Below are positions 41,287-51,100 of a stretch of 64,000 nucleotides of DNA, in pieces. Numbering within the stretch: the stretch's first letter is position 1; the number at the start of each line of letters is the position of its first letter. Both the position numbers and the translations under genes were made by a program. The stretch covers positions 1 through 64,000 of the forward strand of contig CAIRNS010000020.1 of the NCBI GenBank assembly GCA_903880015.1, read 5' to 3'. The notes beneath the pieces are model-generated. The model had not been told where the DNA came from. It made no database searches and worked only from the letters and a program-made list of their open reading frames with translations. The stretch is from an uncultured Elusimicrobia bacterium (GTDB lineage: Bacteria > Elusimicrobiota > Endomicrobiia > Endomicrobiales > CAIRNS01).

Positions 41287-42000
41287 TTATTTTTTTGCCG
41301 GTTCTGCTTTTTTATCGCCGGCAGCAGGAGCAGCTGCTCCATCTTCTTTATCTTTTTTGCCTTTGCTGATAACTTCCGGTTCAGCGGTTGAACCCGGTGT
41401 CGCGGCGGCAGCGGCAGCTTCGGCAGGGGTCGCCGGCACTTCTTCCGCGGCAGGCACAACGACATTGACGATAATGGCATTTTCGTCGGACAAGAATTCA
41501 ACGCCTTCAATCCGGGGCAAATCCTTGACCGTGATTGAATGGTTCAATTCCAGCGATGAAATATCGACGACGATGTTGTGCGGGATATTCGTCGGCAAAC
41601 ATTGCACGGCAATGTCGCGCATAAGATGTTCCAGAATACCGCCGGAATTTTTGACGCCGGGGGCGATTCCCTGAATATGCAGCGACACTTTGACTTCGAT
41701 CTTTTCCTGCAAGGACACTGCCTGGAAATCAACATGGATCGGCTTCTGGGAAATACAATCGCGCTGTATTTGTTTAACAATCGCCGTTTTGGCGGCATCT
41801 TTCATCTGCAAGCTGATCAGTGCGTTCGCGCCGTCTTTTTTGATGATGGTGTCGAACAGTTTCGCTTCGATCGCGATACTAATCGGCTTTTCGTGATGAC
41901 CGTAATACACCGCGGGAACTTTTCCATCTTTGCGCAAAACCTTCAAACTGTGTTTCGTCGATACTTCTCTGACATCTGCATTGATAATTGCTTCTTTCAT
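41287..42000 (-). CDS. rplY: Ribosomal protein bL25 (Ctc form)
   Basis: 237 residues. Binds 5S rRNA. The L25 domain (about 1-95) is followed by the TL5/Ctc beta domain (about 100-190). A charged Ala/Glu/Lys-rich tail of about 45 residues (AAEEVPATPAEAAAAAAT onward) follows, of the kind often found in long L25 proteins. Shine-Dalgarno AGGAGA. Downstream of prs as usual. Confidence 0.95.
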   Translation of the reverse strand: MKEAIINADVREVSTKHSLKVLRKDGKVPAVYYGHHEKPISIAIEAKLFDTIIKKDGANALISLQMKDAAKTAIVKQIQRDCISQKPIHVDFQAVSLQEKIEVKVSLHIQGIAPGVKNSGGILEHLMRDIAVQCLPTNIPHNIVVDISSLELNHSITVKDLPRIEGVEFLSDENAIIVNVVVPAAEEVPATPAEAAAAAATPGSTAEPEVISKGKKDKEDGAAAPAAGDKKAEPAKK

Positions 42001-42024
42001 GATACTATCTCCTCTTCTCTTTCG

Positions 42025-42954
42025 TTACATAAACAAGGCGCTGACCGACTCGTCGTGATAGATACGCTTGATGGCCTCGGCCAGAAGCGGCGCGATGGTC
42101 AGTACCGTTATTTTGTTTGTTTTTTTGCTGTCCACCGGAATCGAATTGGTGACAATCAATTCTTCAATGGGCGATTCTTCAATCCGCTCGATAGCGGCCC
42201 CCGACAACACGCCGTGCGAGCAGGCGGCCAACACCCTGATTGCCCCTTTGTCCTTAATGGTTGCGGCGACTTTCGTCAATGTTCCCGCGGTGTCCACCAG
42301 GTCATCGAGCAAAATGGCGGTCTTTCCTTTTACTTCACCGATGACATTCATGATTGCCGCTTCGTTGGGCCGCGGGCGCCGTTTGTCAACGATGGCAAGA
42401 TCGGCGTTTAAGTGTTTCGCGAAAGCCCGGGCGCGTTCCACGCCGCCGGCGTCCGGAGAAACAATCACCAAATCTTTCATATTTTTTGCCGCGATATATT
42501 TGAGAAATACCGGCATACCGTAGAGATGATCGACGGGAATATCAAAAAATCCCTGAATCTGTCCTGCGTGCAGGTCCATGGTTAACACGCGGGAAACGCC
42601 GGAAGCAACCAGCAGGTTCGCCACTAATTTCGCGGTAATCGGCACCCGCGGTTCCGATTTTCTGTCCTGTCGGCCATACCCGTAATAGGGGAGAACGGCG
42701 GTTATACGGCGGGCAGAAGACCGGCGCAGAGCGTCGCACACGATTAAAAGTTCCATGAGATGTTCGTTAGCGGGCGCGCAGGTCGGCTGTATGATAAAAC
42801 AATCGGCTCCACGGACATTGTCGGCAATCTTAACCTGGATTTCACCGTCGCTGAATCGATTGATGACGGCATTGGTAAGTGACACCCCGAGATGCTCAAC
42901 AATCTCTTCAGCCAACCGCCGATTCGCATTACCGCTGATAATTTTCAGTTCCAT
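42025..42954 (-). CDS. prs: Ribose-phosphate pyrophosphokinase
   Basis: 309 residues from the ATG at 42954 (AGGAGA upstream); an open extension adds six residues. Makes PRPP from ribose 5-phosphate and ATP. Motifs: [20 protein letters not shown] (flexible loop/ATP), [17 protein letters not shown] and the PRPP-binding loop [17 protein letters not shown]. Lies between glmU and rplY in the conserved block. Confidence 0.97.
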   Translation of the reverse strand: MELKIISGNANRRLAEEIVEHLGVSLTNAVINRFSDGEIQVKIADNVRGADCFIIQPTCAPANEHLMELLIVCDALRRSSARRITAVLPYYGYGRQDRKSEPRVPITAKLVANLLVASGVSRVLTMDLHAGQIQGFFDIPVDHLYGMPVFLKYIAAKNMKDLVIVSPDAGGVERARAFAKHLNADLAIVDKRRPRPNEAAIMNVIGEVKGKTAILLDDLVDTAGTLTKVAATIKDKGAIRVLAACSHGVLSGAAIERIEESPIEELIVTNSIPVDSKKTNKITVLTIAPLLAEAIKRIYHDESVSALFM

Positions 42955-42990
42955 ATGTCTCCTCTGGTTCACTAAAGGGTGTGAAATATA

Positions 42991-44316
42991 TTATTTTCTT
43001 TTTTTTCGGTACTCGGCCTTGTTGATCTGCCGGGCGCGGGCCAAAGCCAGTGACCGCGCGGGAACGGCGTCAGTTATCGTTGAGCCCGCCCCGATTACTG
43101 CATCCGCGCCGACAGTAACCGGTGCAACCAGATTTGTGTTCGAACCGACAAACACCCGGTCACCGATAGTGGTTGTATGCTTTTTTTCTCCGTCGTAATT
43201 ACAGGTGATAGTTCCAGCGCCGACATTGACATCTGCGCCCAGTATCGCATCCCCGATGTACGAGAGATGATTAACTTTTGACCGAGGGCCGATAACTGAT
43301 TTTTTTATTTCACTGAAATTGCCGACCTTCGCGCCTGCCTTGAGCACCGAACCGGCCCGGAGATGCGCAAACGGGCCGATGAGCGCATCCGCATCAACCC
43401 GTGCGTCGGTCAAAACGCTGTGAGGTTTTATCACACACCGTTCACCGATAACCGTCGCGCCTTCGATAACGGTCCCGGGATAGATAACAGTATCCGCGCC
43501 GATACGCGCGTCCGGCGAAATATAGGTAGTGTCCGGATCGATAATGGTTACGCCGTTAAGCATATGGCGGCGCAGAATACGCGCATTCATCAGGCGTTCT
43601 GCCTGCGCCAATTCAACGCGCGTATTGACGCCAAGTATTTCTGTCGGCACGCCGAGCGAACACGCCCCGGCTGTCTGGCCGGCATTATTGAGAATCTCTA
43701 TCACATCAGTCAAATAATATTCTTTTTTTGCGTTGTCAGGTTTAATTTTCTTGAGCGCCTGCCATATTGCCGGACTTGAAAAACAATAAATACCGCTGTT
43801 AATCTCGCGTATCTTTCTTTGTTCGCCGGTCGCATCTTTTTCTTCAACGATACCTTGGACCGACCCGTCAGCGCGACGCACGATGCGGCCGTATCCGAAC
43901 GGATTGCCAAACTCTGCCGACAATATGCTGACCGCATGCGCAGAAGTTCTGTGGTATGTCAGAAAAGAACGCAGCGTGTCGGTCGTTATCAGCGGCGTAT
44001 CGGCGCACAAAACAAGGATATCGCCTTGAAACTTCCCTAAGCGGGGCGCGCACTGAAGCACGGCGTGCCCTGACCCGCGCTGATTTTTCTGAACGGCAAA
44101 ACCAATTTTTTCACCCGCGACAACAGCACGGACCTGATCCGCTTTGTGTCCGACAATAAGGCACATCTCGGCAGGGTTAAGACCTTTTGCCGCCGCTACA
44201 ACCCAAGAAACCAGGGAACGGCCGGCCACCCGGTGCGCCACTTTGGCGATTGCCGATTTCATCCGGGTGCCTTCTCCCGCAGCCAGGATGATAACGGCAA
44301 GTTTATTCTGTTTCAT
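42991..44316 (-). CDS. glmU: Bifunctional N-acetylglucosamine-1-phosphate uridyltransferase / glucosamine-1-phosphate acetyltransferase
   Basis: 441 residues. Makes UDP-GlcNAc for peptidoglycan and lipid A. The nucleotidyltransferase half begins VIILAAGEGTRMKSAIAKV (1-230), and the C-terminal left-handed beta-helix has hexapeptide repeats (about 250-420), including KVGNFSEIKKSVIG and VNVGAGTITCNYDGEKKH. The last residues are basic. Slightly shorter than the usual 450-460. tRNA-Gln lies just upstream. Confidence 0.96.
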   Translation of the reverse strand: MKQNKLAVIILAAGEGTRMKSAIAKVAHRVAGRSLVSWVVAAAKGLNPAEMCLIVGHKADQVRAVVAGEKIGFAVQKNQRGSGHAVLQCAPRLGKFQGDILVLCADTPLITTDTLRSFLTYHRTSAHAVSILSAEFGNPFGYGRIVRRADGSVQGIVEEKDATGEQRKIREINSGIYCFSSPAIWQALKKIKPDNAKKEYYLTDVIEILNNAGQTAGACSLGVPTEILGVNTRVELAQAERLMNARILRRHMLNGVTIIDPDTTYISPDARIGADTVIYPGTVIEGATVIGERCVIKPHSVLTDARVDADALIGPFAHLRAGSVLKAGAKVGNFSEIKKSVIGPRSKVNHLSYIGDAILGADVNVGAGTITCNYDGEKKHTTTIGDRVFVGSNTNLVAPVTVGADAVIGAGSTITDAVPARSLALARARQINKAEYRKKRK

Positions 44317-44339
44317 AGTTGACGCCCATCAAACAATTC

Positions 44340-44410
44340 CTCCGGGACTAGGATTCGAACCTAGGCAAAGGGATCCAAATTCCCTTGTGCTACCATTACA
44401 CCATCCCGGA
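44340..44410 (-). tRNA. tRNA-Gln (anticodon TTG)
   Basis: Full cloverleaf on the minus strand. The acceptor stem is TCCGGGA (44404-44410) with TCCCGGA (44341-44347), the D arm GTG/CAC, and the anticodon stem AGGGA/TCCCT with loop ATTTGGA giving anticodon TTG. The T arm is CTAGG/CCTAG with loop TTCGAAT, and the discriminator base is G. CCA is not encoded. It sits between ispE and glmU, a position of tRNA-Gln also seen in other bacterial groups. Confidence 0.95.
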
Positions 44411-44496
44411 ATGATACCGGACAGATTACTCAAACGAAATAAAAAACCTGCCAAGTGATTATTCCTACGCCGTCATCACCTCTCAGGAATTCGGTT

Positions 44497-45300
44497 TTAT
44501 ACCGTGTGAACCACCCATGTTTTCCAGCGATGCTTCTTCAAGGCGGTCTGCAACGCTTTTCCTTCTTGTTGCCCAGAGAGCAGTCCAAATACAGATGCTC
44601 CTGAACCGGACATCATGGCTGAAACGCCTTTGGCGGCCAGAATATCCTTTATGCCCCGTATAGCAGGATAGCAGGGCAACACCACCTCTTCAAGGCGGTT
44701 GAAAAGCTTTGTTATTTTAGTATTTTCTTGCCTTTTTGTCAAAGGGAACTGCAGCTTGCCATACACCCAGGGGGTTGAAACGGGAAATCCGGGGTTTATG
44801 AGTATGTACCATTGTTTTCGTTTAACCGGCAACGGCGTAAGCCGGTCGCCTATCCCCGTAGCCCGCGCTCTGCCGCCCGCAAGAAAGAAAGGGACATCTG
44901 CGCCCAGCGTGGCCGCCAGCGCAACGAGGGTTCGATGGGACATGCGTATGTTCCACAGGGATATCAGCCCCTTAAGCACCGCGGCGGCATCGGAAGACCC
45001 GCCTCCCAGACCGGCGCCCAATGGGATATCTTTTTCAAGCGTTATCGCCGCACCGCAGCTGACGCCTGTTTTTTTCTTCAGGGCAACCGCAGCCCTCATC
45101 GCCAGATTCCGTGAATCAACAGGCAAATCGGCCCCTCGGCAGGTAAGCGAAAGTTTTGAGGGATGGGCGTCTATGCTGATGCGATCATACAAACTGACGG
45201 TCTGCATGACGGATACAATATTATGATAATTATCTTTCCGGCGGTTACGCACTTCCAAAAAAAGATTAATTTTTGCGGGCGCATTAATAACGACGGTCAT
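44497..45300 (-). CDS. ispE: 4-diphosphocytidyl-2-C-methyl-D-erythritol kinase
   Basis: 267 residues from the ATG at 45300 (AGGTG upstream); the frame also has a GTG 18 bases earlier that overlaps the preceding stop. GHMP kinase of the MEP isoprenoid pathway. Motifs: INAPAKINLFLEVRNRR at the N-terminus, the ATP loop IPLGAGLGGGSSDAAAVLKGL and the late MSGSGASVFGL. The position after a LolB-like gene and before prs parallels the lolB-ispE-prs order of gamma-proteobacteria. Confidence 0.94.
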   Translation of the reverse strand: MTVVINAPAKINLFLEVRNRRKDNYHNIVSVMQTVSLYDRISIDAHPSKLSLTCRGADLPVDSRNLAMRAAVALKKKTGVSCGAAITLEKDIPLGAGLGGGSSDAAAVLKGLISLWNIRMSHRTLVALAATLGADVPFFLAGGRARATGIGDRLTPLPVKRKQWYILINPGFPVSTPWVYGKLQFPLTKRQENTKITKLFNRLEEVVLPCYPAIRGIKDILAAKGVSAMMSGSGASVFGLLSGQQEGKALQTALKKHRWKTWVVHTV

Positions 45301-45314
45301 GGGATTGCACCTGC

Positions 45315-47447
45315 TCACTGAAAGACGGCCGGTTCGACCGGCTCGTTAACGGAAAGTGACTGGAAGTTGATTTCGGCGGACAGGCGGGGAGATGTCCATA
45401 CCGCCTGCATACGGCAGGCAACGGCAATCCCATCCTCAAAACGGTACCGGCTGAACAGAATCCGGCAATCAGGCGTCGTACATTCTATCAGGGTGCCGTC
45501 TCGTTTATCGATGACCATGGCGGCATCGTCTAAACGATAGTAAATTTTATTACCTTTCGCGGTTATGACCGTTTTGTCTGAATCAAACCGCTCGATAAGC
45601 GAACCGTTAAACCAGCCCGCAACAGAGCTCAACAGTGACAACTGTCCGGGTGCAAGATTCTGCGATAAGGCAGCCGGCGTGATACGCACATCGGGCGCGG
45701 CGACAAGTGCGAACCGGGGGGTAAGAAAACTGCCCAGAATATCAATCCGCCACGATGACGGACGCAAATATTTGAACATGCCGAACGATCGGATGTTAAA
45801 TTCTTTGGAAGCAGCCGTAAGCAACAAGGTAGCGTTAAGGGAACGAATCTGTTTAGCGTTGTCTGCCGCCCGCTTAAGCAGTTTTCTCTGTAAAGTGCCC
45901 GGAAGAACAAGTTTCTCCAGTGCTTTTACTTTTTTGCGCACCTTTTTATTGTCCGGCGCGCGTGATAGCGCGGCACGGTATGATTCCCATGCGTCGGTTA
46001 TTTTATTTTGCTTCAAGAGCGCGTCGCCGGCATGGTCAAAAATAACGGCATCGGGACACAGAACAGCCGCCCGAGACAGTTCACGCTGGGCGTCGTCAAA
46101 TTTTCCTTGTTTATAATACAGCCAACCCAGCGAGTCCCGGTAGGAACCGTTGTCCGGTTCTGCGACCAGCGCGCGCGTAATCAGTCGTTCAGCTTCATCA
46201 AGCCGTTCGCCGCGCTCAACGAATGAATAACCGAGATAGTTGAGCGCCGCGCCGTGCGCCGGATTAATGGCGAACGCTTTTTCGAATTCCGGTATCGCTT
46301 TTTCGAATTTTCCCCATTGATCGTACATGACGCCACGGTGAAAATGCGCTTCCGCCGAATCAGGCCGCCGTTCGAGGATCTGCCGGAAATTTTCATCCGC
46401 CCGCTTATATTTCTTCATGTCCATATAGGCAAGCGCAAGCAGGTAATACAGATTGGGATTTTTTGGTTCCTGCTCAGAAACCTTCTGCAGGTAGGTGACT
46501 GCTTTTTTATAATTTTTTGACGCCGAGTAGTAATAACTCAACCGCACCAAGATCATCGGGGTGGCATCTTTTTTCCGGACTGACTCAAAATAGTTGATCG
46601 CCGCAGGCCAATTCTGGCTTTCTTCCGCCAGCACGCCCAGCCAGAAATCGATGGTGGTATCGGCAGGATTCATTTTCTTTGCGCGGACAAACATATCCTG
46701 CGCCGCGGAGAATTCTTTCATGCGGTACAAGAGCCCGCCCAGATACATCACCACCGTCACATTATCCGGAACCAGTCCGATAAACTTTTTAAATTCATCA
46801 ACCGCTGCGGGCAGCTTATTTTGTTTTTCCAACAGCTGGCCAAGTTCCAGATACGCTTCCGGGCTGTCCGGCTTGAGCGCGATGGCTTTTCTAAAGGATG
46901 CAGCCGCATTGTCGAGCTGCCCGATTTTCTGCTGGATCATGCCCATCTGATAATATCCCTCGACGGACTCGGGCTTTTGGAGAATGTATTTTCCCCAGTA
47001 ATCAAGCGCTTTTTCGGGCGTTTCCGATGATGAATGATACGCGGCGAGATATAAAATGGCGGATTCATTATCGGGATCGATGATCAATACTCTTTCCCAC
47101 GACTCGCGCGCACTGTTTGACTGTCCGGTCAAAAGATAGAAATTGCCCAGAAACAACTGGGTTTCAATATCTTTACTGCCCGCTTCTTTGAGTTTTTCAG
47201 CCGCGGCAAACGCCTCGGCTGACTCGCCCATCTGCCAGTATGCGGTAATGAGGTCCTTATAAACCGCTAGGGCTTTTGAGTCCATGACAACCACACGCTG
47301 ATATTCTTCCAACGCTACCTGAAGGTCGCCCTGTTTTGCCGCAAGCAATCCGTGCGCGTAATGGCAATAGGCGTCCGTGTTCATGGCCGGCAGGGTGCTC
47401 GTCCCCAGCGCGAGAATAAGCATGCACGCAATAATTTTATTTTTCAT
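45315..47447 (-). CDS. Exported TPR-repeat protein with LolB-like C-terminal domain
   Basis: 710 residues. A signal peptide (1-22) is followed by about a dozen TPR units (25-500). Examples are EALLE-type helices such as AAYHSSSETPEKALDYWGKYI and GVMYDQWGKFEKAIPEFEKAF. The last 190 residues are strand-rich and look like a LolA/LolB fold. They run from RSLNATLLLTAASKEFNIRS through FKYLRPSSWRIDILG to CRILFSRYRFEDGIAVACRM, ending in the I-N-F-Q-S-L-S-V-N-E-P strand. Its place directly before ispE-prs is the site of lolB in other genomes. It may take part in outer-membrane lipoprotein delivery. No lipobox cysteine is present. Overlaps rimI by four bases. Confidence 0.75.
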   Translation of the reverse strand: MKNKIIACMLILALGTSTLPAMNTDAYCHYAHGLLAAKQGDLQVALEEYQRVVVMDSKALAVYKDLITAYWQMGESAEAFAAAEKLKEAGSKDIETQLFLGNFYLLTGQSNSARESWERVLIIDPDNESAILYLAAYHSSSETPEKALDYWGKYILQKPESVEGYYQMGMIQQKIGQLDNAAASFRKAIALKPDSPEAYLELGQLLEKQNKLPAAVDEFKKFIGLVPDNVTVVMYLGGLLYRMKEFSAAQDMFVRAKKMNPADTTIDFWLGVLAEESQNWPAAINYFESVRKKDATPMILVRLSYYYSASKNYKKAVTYLQKVSEQEPKNPNLYYLLALAYMDMKKYKRADENFRQILERRPDSAEAHFHRGVMYDQWGKFEKAIPEFEKAFAINPAHGAALNYLGYSFVERGERLDEAERLITRALVAEPDNGSYRDSLGWLYYKQGKFDDAQRELSRAAVLCPDAVIFDHAGDALLKQNKITDAWESYRAALSRAPDNKKVRKKVKALEKLVLPGTLQRKLLKRAADNAKQIRSLNATLLLTAASKEFNIRSFGMFKYLRPSSWRIDILGSFLTPRFALVAAPDVRITPAALSQNLAPGQLSLLSSVAGWFNGSLIERFDSDKTVITAKGNKIYYRLDDAAMVIDKRDGTLIECTTPDCRILFSRYRFEDGIAVACRMQAVWTSPRLSAEINFQSLSVNEPVEPAVFQ

Positions 47448-47878
47448 AGTGTTTTCTTCATGACCACTGCGTCTTCTTCGCCGTAATACTTGGCACGCAC
47501 GCCGCTGGCTTCAAATCCGCAGGATGCATACAGGCATTGCGCGGCGCGGTTGCCTTTTCGCACTTCCAGGAACACCGACCCGGCACTGCTTGCGCGAGCG
47601 TCATCAATCAAAAATAACAGAATTTTCCGCCCGAAGCCCCGCCCGCGGTGATCCGGATGTACCGCGAGATTGACGATGCTTGCCTCGCCGGCAACCAGCC
47701 AGTACCCGCCGTATCCGACGACCGCATCGTTGTTCTTGGCAATAAAAAAATGGGAAATCGGTACAGAGATTTCCCGTTCAAATAGCGTTCTTGTCCAGGG
47801 AGAAGGAAACGACAGCTGTTCAATGGCGGAAACAGCTTCAATATGCTCGGGAGCCAAAAGAGAAAAATCGAGTTCCAT
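47444..47878 (-). CDS. rimI: Ribosomal protein S18 alanine N-acetyltransferase
   Basis: 144 residues from the ATG at 47878; upstream in-frame codons lie within the promoter, which excludes them. GNAT fold with ISAIEQ-type start (VSAIEQLSFPSPWTRTLFEREI), NLAVHPDHRGRGFGRKILLFLI as acetyl-CoA site, and FLEVRKGNRAAQCLYASCGFEASGVRAKYYG, a RimI signature. It acetylates the N-terminus of S18. First gene of the long housekeeping transcript. Confidence 0.9.
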   Translation of the reverse strand: MELDFSLLAPEHIEAVSAIEQLSFPSPWTRTLFEREISVPISHFFIAKNNDAVVGYGGYWLVAGEASIVNLAVHPDHRGRGFGRKILLFLIDDARASSAGSVFLEVRKGNRAAQCLYASCGFEASGVRAKYYGEEDAVVMKKTL

Positions 47879-47885
47879 CCTGTAA

Positions 47886-47914
47886 AGTATACCAAAAGCC
47901 CGCAGGTTATTCAA
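47886..47914 (-). promoter_or_regulatory. Promoter of rimI, leaderless
   Basis: Reading leftward, TTGAAT (47909-47914), a 17-base spacer ending TGG, and TATACT (47886-47891), i.e. an extended -10. The -10 ends seven bases before the rimI ATG, the same spacing as at nadK. Confidence 0.75.
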
Positions 47915-47966
47915 TGATTTCTTCTACTCCCCCACTTTTTGATTATGTGTGGATACCCAATTTATT

Positions 47967-48060
47967 ATTCCCCCTTTGGAAAAGGGGGATACAGGGGGAT
48001 TTATCGATGCACTCCACTACCACGGCAAATCCTCCCTACCCTCCTTTTTCTAAGGAGGAG
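47967..48060. repeat. Palindromic intergenic repeats, family A (two hairpins)
   Basis: Two pyrimidine/purine hairpins lie in the gap between rimI and the giant gene. The first is CCCCCTTT/AAAGGGGG near 47970-47988. The second is CTCCTTTTT/AAGGAG in 48040-48060, preceded by ACGGCAAATCCTCCC, as in the copy at 29665. Dispersed elements of this kind are common intergenic repeats in several phyla. Confidence 0.65.
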
Positions 48061-48134
48061 AATACCACATATTCTCAAATGAAGGAGATTTGCACATCTT
48101 CAGAAAATTGAGAAGAACAGTTCATCGCCAATGA

Positions 48135-51100
48135 TTAGGCGGCGGCGGACATACTTGCGGCACTATCGGGGTCGGGTAGCGCTTGGGGAAGAGAATGGCG
48201 CTCATCAATGGGCGGAGGAAGGGAAGGGGCGCGATTTTTCCGCTGGAGCTGTATGAAATCTCTCTTAACGGCTGTAGCGGTCTGATGCTCGAGCTGACGA
48301 ATAATCGCGGCAAAATTCTCTATCACCGCGAAAACCGAACTTTTCGCCTTATCAATCAGGTGACTGGGGGAAACAACCACGGACAAAGCGCCGGCGGGGC
48401 TTATCGAAAGCGTAAACTGCCTATCAAGGAGATGACGGGCGAGCATGGCGCAGTTCCATTCAGGGTCGTCAAGCCGCATAAAAGAGGGATCCCGTCTGAA
48501 AATTTGACTTGCGAACATCCCGCCGGCAAATTCGACTTCTCGCATAAAATTTATATCATCCCCATGGATAGGAAATCCCTGCTTATATATCCAGTGCGAA
48601 GCGACACGAACACCCCCGAATTGATGCTTGTGGTAATCAGCAATATCAAAAACACCTATCTGCATAGGAATACCGGCAACAAGAATATCGTATCGGGTAT
48701 ATGCAAATCCCGCAATAGTTTTTCCCTTGGTCGTTATGCCATGGTCAGCTTTCAACCATTGAGTGATTGCCGCGCGCACCCGGTCGGCAGTGGCGCTATC
48801 CTCGGCAATGACGAAAAAGTCGAGCAGATCGGTGATGTCGTCAAATTTCGTGATGTCCGGGCGGCGGGCGGTCGCTATCTTCTCCCATGTTCCTGAAAGG
48901 GATTTGACGCGTTTTTTTATCACCGCGGGGATGCCGTTCGCCCGAAGGACTGCGCGCAACTCTGTTTCCAGATTGTCCAATGTGCCGCGCAATTCGCCGT
49001 ACGGTACGCCCGTTCGTTCGTGCACCGCGGATGCCATATGTGCGCGGTTGCTGTCTGCGCCGTCAACGGTTTCTTTGTTAGAATACGCAAAGGCCTGATC
49101 GCGCATGGCGCCGTACATCTTGTACGGTGCGTGCACGCGATCACAGAGCGAAGCATATATCCGCACGATTTCGTAATACGCACTGGCCCGCGCCCGATCA
49201 GTGCCGGCGGCAGCAACCGCCTGCATCTTCGCCGCGCACAAGACCATAATATCCTGATACGACCCTTGTGTGAGAGCAAGAATTTTGTCCTGATAGTTTT
49301 GGAGCACATCGGGACCGTCTAGGGAGGTAATTAAATTTCCATCAACAAAACGCAATTCCTCCAACATATCCTGGAGATGTGAGACCCGACTGGCTTCTTC
49401 AATGGAACCCGAAAAATGGAGCGCCCGAATCTGAGCCGGGCTGCAGCCGGCGAACAGCGCGACCATCACGCTTTCAGGTGTGCCGCCCCAGCGGGCAACA
49501 GCGGCTGCCATCGAGAGATAATGCACTGTATACGATTCCCCTGAAAAGAATTCTTTCCCTTCATATTGTCCCAGGGCGAACAGAAGCGCTGCTTCGCCCC
49601 GGCCCGCCATAGCCGGGCCCGCAGCCGAAAAACTCGCGTTGATATCCCGCAAGAGACCTTCATAATCGTGACGCAGTTCAGCTGGAATCACTTGCATCGA
49701 AACGCCACTGCCTTTGAGCGAGGCATGCAACATCCCGAGCGGGTCAACCGTTATATCCAACAGTTTTTTTACGGACTTTATATCGTCGACCTTCGGTTTT
49801 TTGCTCGCGTAATACGATGAGTTTGCGATTAGGAAATTGCGCAGATTCTCATCGATAGTCGTATCATAGAACAATCTGCCGCCGCGAAGATGGACAACAT
49901 CCCAGCCCGCGGCGACCTGCGCAACATACCGCGCTGCCATTTCGTCCACCGCAGGTTTCTGAAGATCGGTTGCCAAAGACACTGCCTCTTCCTGTATGCT
50001 GAATATTCCGGCTACGGGGGATCCGTCAGCACCCGCCATACCCAGTATTTTTCGGGTAAGCACAACGGATGAGTCAAACACATGATGGACCAGATACACG
50101 AAGCTGTCGGCAAATACAAGCATGAATCCGTTGTGTCCGTATTTAGGCGCCATACTGCTGTCAATATTAGCGAACACCTGACCGTTGAAAAGTTCCAGCA
50201 TGGGGACGCCTTCCGCCGCAAGTTTATCTGTCGGGCTATGCCCGTTGATCCACCCGCCGGTAATACCCATCTTGTGCATCACCAGTCCGATACCTTTATA
50301 CACCGTGCCGTCATCGCCGCGGCAGGACGCACACCCTCCGGGAAGCCCGCAGGAACAGACAACCTGTGATGCCTTTTTTACATCTTTCGGCTTAATCCTG
50401 ACCGTCTCGTCGGCATAGAGATACAATACCAGCGCGAACGCTTCACGGATGCTGGAAAATTTGTCTGTCCCGTACCGGAAGTTCCGCACATCCGCGCTCA
50501 TGCGGTCGAACGCATCAAAAATGCGCGGGCCCGTATAGTGCGTCCCGTCGTACCACAGACCCTTGATCCTGCGGGAACCCCCGTGCCCGTCGGATTCGAA
50601 TTCAATCACGCGGCCGGTGGCACGGTCAAATTTGCCGATACAAACATCGCCTTCATTATCGATAGGCAAAAACCCGTGCGTGACCAAATAGGTGACCATT
50701 TCCCGCGCGTAGAGGCGGAAGTGTTTCATATAAAAATCGCGCATACGCTGAATCAGCGGCACGCCTAAATAATCCGCCGGCGATATGCCGGGGCGTCCCA
50801 GCGATGCGAGTTTTTCGTTGTATTGGGCCAAAAATCCATTTTCTTTGAGACCACCCCAGGAGTTGTGATATATCCAATCCATCGCATTCCATTCCATGCT
50901 CTCATAATTGCGGTACATAATAGCGTCGAGCACGGCCCACTCCCAATTATCCGCGTCCAGCTGACTCTGCATGACTTTTTTCTGCTCCGCAATTATATTT
51001 TCCACCGCGACGGCCAGCTCATCCCAAGCAGGGTTCTGTTCCGGCGGAGAAATCTGACGCAGTCCCGGACGCTCTGCGGTACCGCGTATCTCCTGCAGGC

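Noticed and set aside
48183-48896. 237-codon open frame on the + strand
   Set aside because: Antisense to the end of the giant gene; no family resemblance and no Shine-Dalgarno.
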